This document shows positions 1 to 5,695 of a stretch of 6,359 bases of DNA, in pieces. How positions within the stretch are numbered: the first letter of the stretch is position 1; the number at the start of each line of letters is the position of its first letter. Source of the stretch: Paracoccaceae bacterium. Lineage in GTDB: Bacteria; Pseudomonadota; Alphaproteobacteria; Rhodobacterales; Rhodobacteraceae. Location: NCBI GenBank assembly GCA_007134805.1, contig SLKB01000383.1:1-6359 (forward strand). The letters run 5' to 3'. A model generated the notes under the pieces. It saw only the letters and a program-made list of their open reading frames with translations, made no database searches and had not been told where the DNA came from. Position numbers and translations under genes: made by a program.

Positions 1-101
1 GGCACGCGCTGGTTCGACATCACGATCTCGCGGTCGACCCCGTCCGCGAGATTCTCGGGGTTGGGGAGATCGAGGTTGGGTTGGGTGTCTTTGACTGCCA
101 T
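1..101 (-). CDS. N-terminus of a probable TRAP transporter fused permease (partial)
   Basis: An open frame on the minus strand begins with ATG at 101-99 and runs off the left edge after 33 codons. A GGAG Shine-Dalgarno sequence lies about seven bases upstream. The visible peptide starts MAVKDTQPNLDLPNPENL and is hydrophilic and acidic, with no membrane segment yet. The function is inferred from position: it lies just downstream, on the same strand, of a TAXI-type solute-binding gene. In this family the usual partner is a large permease that fuses the small (DctQ-like) and large (DctM-like) membrane subunits, and such permeases often start with a short polar cytoplasmic tail. The peptide itself carries no diagnostic motif, so a different downstream gene is possible. 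The frame and start are well supported; the product name is not. Confidence 0.55.
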   Translation of the reverse strand, partial: MAVKDTQPNLDLPNPENLADGVDREIVMSNQRV

Positions 102-148
102 CGTTTGCTCCGCGAAGTGCCTGCAGGGTCGGGGTCTGTCGCGAGTGC

Positions 149-182
149 GCAAGAGGCCGCGTCAGGTGAGACGGCCTCTTGC
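149..182 (-). terminator. Intergenic hairpin between binding-protein and permease genes
   Basis: A perfect 11-bp inverted repeat: GCAAGAGGCCG at 149-159 pairs with CGGCCTCTTGC at 172-182, with a 12-base loop. It lies 21 bases after the binding-protein stop codon and about 48 bases before the next gene's start. No run of T follows on the minus strand, although the 3' arm itself ends in TCTT. It could be a partial terminator, or a 3' stabilising hairpin that keeps binding-protein mRNA more abundant than permease mRNA, as is known for many binding-protein transporters. The structure is seen directly; its role is inferred. Confidence 0.6.
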
Positions 183-203
183 TGTCATGTCAGGCGAGGC
201 TTC

Positions 204-1178
204 TCAGCCCCGCAGTTCCTCCGCAATCTCGAAGCCGTTTTCCTCGAACCAGCGCACTGCTCCGGGGTGGAAGGGCAGGAACGAGTTGTTCACGAAGTTC
301 TCGGGCAGAGTCGCCACAGCGGCGGCGTGGATCTGCATCATGCGATCGTTGTTTTCCATGACCAGCCGCGTGATCTCATAGGCGAGGCTTTCGGGCATCT
401 CTGCATGTGCCACCGCGAAATTCCACATCGCGACCGATCCCTGATCTTCCTCCTGCACAGTGTAGGCATCCGCCGAGATCGTGAAGGGAGAGACTTCCGG
501 GAAGGCTTCGAGAATGGCCTCCAGTTCTTCGTCCGAGAACGAGAATGTGCGCACATCGGCTTCTGCCGCAAGCTGCGAGAAGGCCGCAATCGGCACCCCG
601 GCCGCAAAGACGAAGGCGTCGATCAGACCATCCTGCAACTGGCCGGCGGCATCAGATGCCCCGGCAAAGGAAACATTCGCATCCACATTCAACGCTTCGA
701 GGAAACGCGGCCAATAGGTGCCGGGTGTCCCGCCGGCTGGGCCGACGGTAACGCGCTTGCCAGCAAGATCGCCCACCGAACTGATGTTCTGATTTCGCAG
801 TGCGATCCCCTGAAAGGGCGTCTCGTACATCGGGAAGAGCGCGCGGACGTCCCTGTGCTCAAGCCCCGGCGCCAGTTCGCTTTCGCCGATCCAGGCTTCA
901 TACATCGGGCCCATCGTCACAAGGCCGATGTCATGTTCCTGCATCTGCAGAAGCGTGACATTCTGCACCGGGCCGCCGGTGACTTCACCGCTGGCATTGA
1001 TCCCGAGTTCTTCGGCAAGGAAGGAAGCAAGGCCGTTGCCGTAAACGAAATAGACCCCACCCTGGCTTGCCGTGCCGACAGTCAACTCTGACGGCCAACC
1101 GTCGCGGTCCTGAGCCGCGGCACCAGATACTGACATGAGTGCGGCCGCCGCGAGAGCGGGGAAAGTAGTGTAACGCAT
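204..1178 (-). CDS. TAXI family TRAP transporter solute-binding protein
   Basis: Encodes a 324-residue periplasmic binding protein that captures a small solute and delivers it to an ion-driven TRAP permease. The start at 1178 is chosen because GGGAGGT lies four bases upstream and the protein then begins with a typical signal peptide: MRYTT, a hydrophobic alanine-rich core, and an AAA-Q cleavage site after about residue 22. An in-frame ATG 12 codons earlier would put a charged tail before the signal. Family features are the first strand and turn LTVGTASQGGVYFVYGNG (residues 32-49), the block VGPAGGTPGTY (145-155) after DLAGKRV, and a length normal for TAXI proteins. There is no lipobox and I see no cysteine. 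TAXI ligands are poorly known (glutamate or other carboxylates in a few cases), so the substrate is open. The next minus-strand gene is probably its permease. Confidence 0.9.
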   Translation of the reverse strand: MRYTTFPALAAAALMSVSGAAAQDRDGWPSELTVGTASQGGVYFVYGNGLASFLAEELGINASGEVTGGPVQNVTLLQMQEHDIGLVTMGPMYEAWIGESELAPGLEHRDVRALFPMYETPFQGIALRNQNISSVGDLAGKRVTVGPAGGTPGTYWPRFLEALNVDANVSFAGASDAAGQLQDGLIDAFVFAAGVPIAAFSQLAAEADVRTFSFSDEELEAILEAFPEVSPFTISADAYTVQEEDQGSVAMWNFAVAHAEMPESLAYEITRLVMENNDRMMQIHAAAVATLPENFVNNSFLPFHPGAVRWFEENGFEIAEELRG

Positions 1179-1330
1179 TGGGACCTCCCGTTGTTCTTTG
1201 CGTCTTTTTTGCACGTCCTGGTTCAGAGCGATGCCATGTCATCGGGCGTCCGAACCACCCGGTCGCACGTGCCACCGATCTGCCATTTTGTCACAAGATC
1301 CTGCCGCAAACGCACCTCCGAGTCGATGTG

Positions 1331-1359
1331 ATAATGCCCGAACGCCCGGATTTCCACAA
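1331..1359 (-). promoter_or_regulatory. Candidate sigma-70 promoter for the TRAP binding-protein gene
   Basis: Read on the minus strand, TTGTGG (1359-1354) and CATTAT (1336-1331) are separated by exactly 17 bases, the preferred spacing for a sigma-70 promoter. The -10 matches the consensus at four of six positions and the -35 keeps the TTG core. The binding-protein start is about 150 bases downstream, leaving a fairly long leader. This is one of the few A/T-rich spots in the gap. It is a pattern match only. Confidence 0.4.
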
Positions 1360-1403
1360 CTCGTGACTCAGCGCGATTGACGGCCATGCGGTCAGACGCA
1401 CCT

Positions 1404-1440
1404 CAAGGCGCGAATTTCGCTGCGGTGCCGCGCAACCTTG
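1404..1440 (-). terminator. Weak hairpin after ychF, possible terminator
   Basis: CAAGGCGCG at 1404-1412 can pair with CGCG (1429-1432) and CCTTG (1436-1440) across a three-base bulge, giving an imperfect nine-pair stem around a 16-base loop. It begins about 20 bases after the ychF stop on the minus strand, where a terminator would be expected. No T run follows, so intrinsic termination would be weak and Rho-dependent ending is equally likely. Confidence 0.3.
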
Positions 1441-1459
1441 GATTGAAAGGCGGGCTCGG

Positions 1460-2557
1460 TCAGGCGTTGAACAGAAAATGCAGCACATCCCCGTCCTGCA
1501 CTTCGTAGCTTTTGCCCTCGACGCGGAACTTGCCTGCCTCCTTGGCGCCGGCCTCGCCCTGACAGGCGATGTAATCGTCATAGGAGACAGTCTCGGCGCG
1601 GATGAAGCCGCGCTCGAAATCGCCATGGATGACACCGGCTGCCTGCGGGGCGAGCGTGCCCCTCGGGATGGTCCAGGCGCGGGCCTCTTTGGGGCCGACC
1701 GTGAAATAGGTCTGCAGGTCGAGAAGGGCATAGCCCGCGCGGATCAGCCGGTCGAGCCCGGCTTCCGAAAGCCCCATTTCGGAGAGGAAGATTTCGGCCT
1801 CTTCAGGATCAAGCTGGCTGATCTCTTCCTCGATCCGGGCCGAGATCACCACATGCGCCGCGCCCTGCGCCTTCGCCATGGCGGCGACCTTCTCCGAGAG
1901 TGTATTTCCCGTCCCCGCCGAGGCTTCCTCGACATTGCAGACATACAGCACCGGCTTAGCTGTCAGAAGCTGCAGGAGCCGCCAGCTACGTCGCTCCTCA
2001 GGGGTGATCTCGACAGTGCGCGCAGGCCGGCCGGCCTCTAGCGCTGCAAGTGCCCGGCGCAGCAGCGCGTCCTGCTCGACCGCCTCCTTGTCGCCGCCGC
2101 GCAGCTTGCGCGACAGATTGGCCAGCCGCCGCTCGATCGACTCCATGTCGGCGATCATAAGTTCGGTCTCGATGGTCTCGGCATCGGCCACCGGGTCGAT
2201 GCGCCCTTCGACATGCGTGACGTCATCATCCTCAAAGCAGCGCAGCACATGGGCAATGGCATCGACCTCGCGGATATTGGCGAGAAACTGGTTGCCGAGC
2301 CCCTCGCCCTTCGACGCACCGCGCACGAGGCCTGCGATATCGACGAAAGTCAGACGTGTCGGGATGACCTCGCGCGAGGCGGCAATCGTTGCCAGCTTGT
2401 GCAGTCGGGCATCGGGCACGGCAACATCGCCGATATTCGGCTCGATCGTGCAGAAGGGGAAATTGGCCGCCTGCGCGGCAGCGGTGCGGGTCAGTGCATT
2501 GAAGAGGGTCGATTTGCCCACATTCGGCAGCCCGACAATTCCCATCCTGAACCCCAT
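1460..2557 (-). CDS. ychF: Redox-regulated P-loop ATPase YchF (OLA1/Obg family)
   Basis: A complete 365-residue YchF, close to the usual 363 or so residues. It belongs to the Obg-related TRAFAC proteins that prefer ATP to GTP, bind ribosomes and modulate translation and oxidative-stress responses. Visible motifs are the P-loop GLPNVGKST (9-17), the switch II block [14 protein letters not shown] (73-86) and NVEE (208-211). NVEE replaces the GTPase NKxD signature and accounts for ATP preference. A helical region precedes NVEE (about 130-175), and a C-terminal TGS domain spans about 280-364, with the run [17 protein letters not shown]. The start at 2557 gives the standard MGFRMGIVG beginning and has AAGGGG about six bases upstream. 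A Met 20 codons earlier adds an atypical tail. The gene is divergent from trpA. I see nothing damaged or unusual in it. Confidence 0.97.
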   Translation of the reverse strand: MGFRMGIVGLPNVGKSTLFNALTRTAAAQAANFPFCTIEPNIGDVAVPDARLHKLATIAASREVIPTRLTFVDIAGLVRGASKGEGLGNQFLANIREVDAIAHVLRCFEDDDVTHVEGRIDPVADAETIETELMIADMESIERRLANLSRKLRGGDKEAVEQDALLRRALAALEAGRPARTVEITPEERRSWRLLQLLTAKPVLYVCNVEEASAGTGNTLSEKVAAMAKAQGAAHVVISARIEEEISQLDPEEAEIFLSEMGLSEAGLDRLIRAGYALLDLQTYFTVGPKEARAWTIPRGTLAPQAAGVIHGDFERGFIRAETVSYDDYIACQGEAGAKEAGKFRVEGKSYEVQDGDVLHFLFNA

Positions 2558-2588
2558 GCGCACCCCTTTGCCTTGCGACTTCGCGGGC

Positions 2589-2617
2589 CTTGTATGTCCG
2601 GGGCGCGCCAAGGGCAA
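2589..2617 (-). promoter_or_regulatory. Weak candidate promoter for ychF
   Basis: On the minus strand, TTGCCC (2617-2612) and TACAAG (2594-2589) are 17 bases apart, with the ychF start about 31 bases further on. The -10 matches at four of six positions and the -35 keeps TTG. In such GC-rich DNA the support is modest. The same stretch contains GGCCTTG (2586-2592) and CAAGGCC (2615-2621), a 7-bp inverted repeat spanning the proposed promoter. Confidence 0.3.
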
Positions 2618-2648
2618 GGCCTAGGCCCCCCGCGTCTCTCGCATGCGA
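2618..2648. promoter_or_regulatory. Pair of perfect 10-bp palindromes in the ychF-trpA divergent region
   Basis: GGCCTAGGCC (2618-2627) and TCGCATGCGA (2639-2648) are both perfect palindromes. Their centres are 21 bases apart, about two turns of the helix, so they would face the same side of the DNA. They sit just upstream of the candidate ychF promoter and about 60-90 bases upstream of trpA. They differ in sequence, so they are not two copies of one operator, and chance is possible in GC-rich DNA. On the trpA side, TTGATT (2653) and TTGGCA (2670) resemble -35 boxes, but neither has a good -10 partner. I see no tandem-Trp leader peptide before trpA. Confidence 0.3.
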
Positions 2649-2709
2649 AAGGTTGATTCCGCCCGCGATTTGGCACACACCCCGAGACAAACGCGAAGGA
2701 CACATCCAG

Positions 2710-3501
2710 ATGACCAGAATCGATGCAACCCTGGCAAGGCTCAAGACAGAAGGGCGCAAGGCCTTCGTGACCTATGTAATGGGGGGCGATCCGGATTTTG
2801 ACACCTCGCTCGCTGTCATCAAGGGGCTGCCGGGGGCGGGGGTCGATATCATCGAGCTTGGCGTGCCCTTTACCGACCCGATGGCCGATGGGCCGACCAT
2901 CCAGCTCGCTGGCCAGCGCGCGCTCGAAGCCGGGCAGACGCTGGCCCGGACCCTCGAGATGGTGCGCCGCTTCCGCGAAGGCGATGCCGAGACGCCGATC
3001 GTTCTGATGGGATATTACAACCCCATCTACATCCGGGGGGTAGAGGTCTTTCTGCAAGAGGCGAAAGCGGCAGGGGTCGACGGGCTGATCGTGGTCGATC
3101 TGCCGCCCGAGGAAGATGACGAGTTGTGCGTGCCTGCGCAGGCGGCCGGGCTGAATTTCATCCGCCTTGCCACACCTACGACCGATGCCGCCCGCCTCCC
3201 GATGGTGCTGCGCAACACGAGCGGTTTCGTCTATTATGTCTCGATCACCGGGATCACCGGCGCCGCCGCCGCGCAGGCCAGCGTCGTCGGCCCCGAGGTG
3301 GCACGGATCAAGGCCGCGACCGAGCTGCCCGTGATCGTGGGCTTCGGGATCGCCACCCCCGAGGCCGCGCAGGAAATCGCAGGTGTCGCCGATGGCTGCG
3401 TCGTGGGCTCGGCCATCGTCAAACAGATCGGCGAGGGCAAACCCATAGCCGAGATCCTCGACTATGTGCGCAGCCTCGCGGCCGGTGCACATCGCGGTTA
3501 G
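2710..3501 (+). CDS. trpA: Tryptophan synthase alpha subunit
   Basis: A 263-residue TIM-barrel enzyme that cleaves indole-3-glycerol phosphate to indole and glyceraldehyde 3-phosphate. It passes indole to the TrpB subunit in the last step of tryptophan synthesis. The two catalytic residues fall at the same numbers as in the Salmonella enzyme: Glu49 in IIELGVPF and Asp60 in DPMADGP. Other family blocks are ATPTTD in the loop 6 region, [11 protein letters not shown], and the phosphate-binding GFGI (211-214) and GS (233-234). Length and ends are normal. The ATG at 2710 is chosen because GAAGGA lies nine bases upstream and the protein begins [12 protein letters not shown]; the in-frame extension of 40 codons runs through the promoter region. 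No trpB or trpF is adjacent upstream, where ychF lies divergently. It may be the first gene of a transcript continuing into the ligase gene 53 bases downstream. Confidence 0.97.
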   Translation: MTRIDATLARLKTEGRKAFVTYVMGGDPDFDTSLAVIKGLPGAGVDIIELGVPFTDPMADGPTIQLAGQRALEAGQTLARTLEMVRRFREGDAETPIVLMGYYNPIYIRGVEVFLQEAKAAGVDGLIVVDLPPEEDDELCVPAQAAGLNFIRLATPTTDAARLPMVLRNTSGFVYYVSITGITGAAAAQASVVGPEVARIKAATELPVIVGFGIATPEAAQEIAGVADGCVVGSAIVKQIGEGKPIAEILDYVRSLAAGAHRG

Positions 3502-3554
3502 GCCGCAGGCGGGATTGCCTTGCCATCAGGCGGTGAGCGGCGTAGCTCTCGCCT

Positions 3555-5063
3555 ATGCGCTCGATCACGACCCCCATTGACCCTGATCCCTGCCCGCAGC
3601 CGTTCAACATGGCGCGCTACGTGCTGGACGCAGGCGCAGCGACACCCGACAAGATCGCACTGCAGGTCCTGCGCGCAACCGGGGCCGAGCGCTGGTCCTA
3701 TGCGCGATTGCGCGCAGCGGTGCGCGGCACGGGCACCGGGCTTTTGCGCGCAGGCCTCGCGCCGGGCGACAGGGTGCTGCTGCGCCTGGGCAACACGGTC
3801 GATTTTCCGCTGGCCTATCTGGGGGCGATTTCGGTGGGCGTGATCCCGGTGCCGACCTCGACCCAGCTGACCGCGACAGAGATCACCCGCATCGCGCAAG
3901 AGATCAACCCCGCTCTGATCCTTTCGGCAGAGGGCGTGGCGCGGCCCGATCATCCGGCGCGCGTGCTGGACGCGGCCACGCTCGAGGCGATGCGCGACTT
4001 GCCGGAATGCGACTGGACCATGGGGCCCCCTGAGCGCCCGGCCTACATGATCTACACCTCGGGCAGCGGCGGGCGCCCGCGTGCGGTGGTCCACGCCCAC
4101 CGCGCGATCTGGGCGCGCCGGATGATGTGGCAGGGCTGGTATGGGCTGCGAGCAAGCGATCGCCTGCTGCATGCCGGCGCCTTCAACTGGACCTACACGC
4201 TCGGCACCGGGCTGATGGATCCCTGGGCCATCGGCGCCACGGCCCTGATCCCGGCCGAGGGCGCGCCGATCGCACTTCTGATGCGCCGGTTCGAGGCCAC
4301 GATCTTTGCCGCCGCCCCGGGCGTCTATCGCCAGCTTCTCAAACCCGGCCGTCCGCTCGATCTGCCGCAGCTGCGTCACGGGCTTTCGGCCGGAGAGAAA
4401 CTGCCCGACATCACGCGCGCCGCGTGGGAAGACGCGACCAACCGTCCGATCTTCGAGGCGCTGGGCATGTCTGAATGCTCGACATATATCTCGGCAAGCC
4501 CCGACCGCCCCGCGCCGCCCGGCACAGCGGGCTACCCTCAGGCGGGGCGGCATATCGCGATCCTTGGCGCCGGCGGCAGCCCCGCCCCGCACGGCGAGGG
4601 CGGGATCCTCGCGATCCACCGCAGCGATCCGGGGCTGATGCTCGGCTATCTGGACGCGGACGCGCCCACCCTGCCCTTGCAGGGCGACTGGTTCCTGACC
4701 GGTGATCGCGCGGTGATGGCCGAGGACAGCGCCATTACCTATCTGGGGCGCGACGATGACATGATGAATTCCGGCGGATTCCGCGTCTCGCCGCTCGAGA
4801 TTGAGGAGACCCTTGCCCGGCACCCCGAAATCCGGGACATCGCCTGCACCGAAGTCAGCGTACGCGAAGGCGTCTCGATCATCGCGGCCTTCTACACTGC
4901 CTCCGCGCCCATCTCGGACACGTCCCTGCAGGAATTCGCGGACCGGCACCTCGCGCGGTACAAGCAACCGCGGCACTACCAGCATTGCGACACGCTGCCG
5001 CGCGGGCCAAATGGCAAGCTGTTGCGTCGCAGCCTGTGCGCGCGCTTCGAGGGGGCCGGATGA
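3555..5063 (+). CDS. ANL-superfamily acyl-CoA synthetase (AMP-forming ligase)
   Basis: A 502-residue adenylate-forming enzyme expected to activate a carboxylic acid with ATP to an acyl-AMP and pass it to coenzyme A. Motifs appear in order: the nucleotide loop YTSGSGGRPRAVVHAHR (167-183), ALGMSECS (302-309), the ribose-binding TGD with Asp384, the hinge GRDDDMMNSGGFRVSPLEIEE (398-418) and the C-terminal catalytic Lys488 in LPRGPNGK. The N-domain opens with FNMARYVLDAG, and the layout recalls benzoate-CoA ligase-like proteins; the acid is unknown. The loop differs from the usual TSG-S/T-TGxPKG: it reads SGGRPRA, with Arg176 where Lys is usual and Ala177 where Gly is usual. ATG 3555 is the first in-frame start after a stop at 3543, but it has no clear ribosome site; ATG 3609 is an alternative. 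The stop overlaps the next gene by ATGA. Confidence 0.9.
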   Translation: MRSITTPIDPDPCPQPFNMARYVLDAGAATPDKIALQVLRATGAERWSYARLRAAVRGTGTGLLRAGLAPGDRVLLRLGNTVDFPLAYLGAISVGVIPVPTSTQLTATEITRIAQEINPALILSAEGVARPDHPARVLDAATLEAMRDLPECDWTMGPPERPAYMIYTSGSGGRPRAVVHAHRAIWARRMMWQGWYGLRASDRLLHAGAFNWTYTLGTGLMDPWAIGATALIPAEGAPIALLMRRFEATIFAAAPGVYRQLLKPGRPLDLPQLRHGLSAGEKLPDITRAAWEDATNRPIFEALGMSECSTYISASPDRPAPPGTAGYPQAGRHIAILGAGGSPAPHGEGGILAIHRSDPGLMLGYLDADAPTLPLQGDWFLTGDRAVMAEDSAITYLGRDDDMMNSGGFRVSPLEIEETLARHPEIRDIACTEVSVREGVSIIAAFYTASAPISDTSLQEFADRHLARYKQPRHYQHCDTLPRGPNGKLLRRSLCARFEGAG

Positions 5064-5695
5064 CCCGGCTCGATATCTTCTCGGACCCGATCTGCCCCTG
5101 GTGCTTCATCGGCAAGACGTGGCTCGACCGCGCGCTCGAAAGCCGGCCTGATCATCCCTTTGACATCCGCTGGCACCCGTTCCAGCTCAACCCGGACATG
5201 CCTGCCGAGGGGATGGACCGGCACGAATACATGACGGTAAAATTCGGTGACGCAGACGGGATCATGAAGGCCTATCGCCCAGTGATCGAAGCCTCCGAGA
5301 TGGCAGGGCTGACGCTCGACCTGCCCGCAATCGCACGCGTGCCCAATACGCTCGATGCGCACCGGCTGATCCACTGGGCCGGGCTCGAAGGGCGGCAGGC
5401 GGCGATGGTTAGCGCGCTCTTTCGCGGCTATTTCCAGCAAGGCGCCGATCTGGGCGACCTTGAGACACTCGCGACCCTCGCCGCGCAGGCCGGCCTCGAT
5501 CGCGACATGATCGCCCGGCTGCTCGCCAGCACAGCAGATCGTGACCTGATCCGCGAGGCCGACCGCGATGCCCGCGCACGCGGCATTCAGGGCGTGCCCT
5601 TCTTCATCATCGCCGAAAACTACGCGATCCCGGGCGCGCAGAGCGTCGAGCTGTGGCAAAGCGTCATCACCGAATTGCAAGGCGGTCCGTCTTGA
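5060..5695 (+). CDS. DsbA family oxidoreductase, FrnE-like
   Basis: A 211-residue thioredoxin-fold protein of the FrnE/DsbA type, thought to catalyse thiol-disulfide exchange. The active site is C12-P-W-C15 in DPICPWCFIGK, close to the N-terminus, and the cis-proline loop is GVPFF with Pro180. Between them are family blocks WHPFQLNPDMPAEG (38-51) and PNTLDAHRL (95-103), then YFQQGADLGDLETL in the helical insert. The related chromene-carboxylate isomerases and GST-kappa enzymes usually lack this CxxC pair, so an oxidoreductase is the better reading. There is no signal peptide, so it should act in the cytoplasm, as is usual for this group. The ATG at 5060 overlaps the ligase stop (ATGA) and has GAGGGGG (5049-5055) five bases upstream. 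The stop overlaps the transporter start, so translation is probably coupled on both sides. Its substrate is unknown. Confidence 0.92.
   Translation: MTRLDIFSDPICPWCFIGKTWLDRALESRPDHPFDIRWHPFQLNPDMPAEGMDRHEYMTVKFGDADGIMKAYRPVIEASEMAGLTLDLPAIARVPNTLDAHRLIHWAGLEGRQAAMVSALFRGYFQQGADLGDLETLATLAAQAGLDRDMIARLLASTADRDLIREADRDARARGIQGVPFFIIAENYAIPGAQSVELWQSVITELQGGPS
5679..5685 (+). promoter_or_regulatory. Ribosome binding site supporting a TTG start
   Basis: AAGGCGG differs by one base from AAGGAGG and lies six bases before TTG at 5692. It sits inside the end of the oxidoreductase gene. The first in-frame ATG of the transporter (5746) already lies inside the first membrane segment, so this site is the main argument for the TTG start. 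Confidence 0.6.

Larger units (their letters stand above)
1179..1459. other. Intergenic region upstream of the TRAP unit and downstream of ychF
   Basis: A 281-base non-coding stretch between the ychF stop and the binding-protein start, both on the minus strand. It contains, in minus-strand order, an imperfect hairpin just after ychF, a promoter candidate at 1331-1359, and a leader of about 150 bases ending in the GGGAGGT ribosome site (1183-1189). Within the leader, TTGTCACAA at 1288-1296 (plus-strand reading) is a short inverted repeat and could be an operator, but a site this small can arise by chance. The short open frames crossing the region have no ribosome site or recognisable protein. 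Confidence 0.6.

Noticed and set aside
81..1091. Long plus-strand open frame of 336 codons opposite the TAXI binding-protein gene
   Set aside because: It mirrors a GC-rich gene in the antisense direction, has no ribosome site, and its Arg/His/Gly-rich translation matches no family I know. The minus-strand protein has a signal peptide and family motifs.
1478..2656. Plus-strand open frames opposite ychF (187, 248 and 147 codons)
   Set aside because: All are shadows of the highly conserved ychF frame, with no start signals or domain resemblance.
2590..2709. 40-codon N-terminal extension of trpA
   Set aside because: The extension is Arg/Pro-rich and crosses the intergenic palindromes. The shorter form has a good ribosome site and puts catalytic Glu and Asp at residues 49 and 60, as in the classical enzyme.
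2491..3492. Minus-strand open frame of 333 codons opposite trpA and running into the ychF start
   Set aside because: It is antisense to a clear trpA and overlaps the true ychF start in another frame. It has no recognisable domain.
3502..3554. Possible terminator between trpA and the ligase gene
   Set aside because: Only short imperfect pairing (GCCGC with GCGGC) is visible and no T run follows, so I do not call a terminator; read-through from trpA remains possible.
3498..4985. Minus-strand open frame of 495 codons opposite the ligase gene
   Set aside because: Long antisense frames are common opposite GC-rich genes. The translation is low-complexity Arg/Gly/Ala with no motif, while the plus-strand frame carries all ANL motifs.
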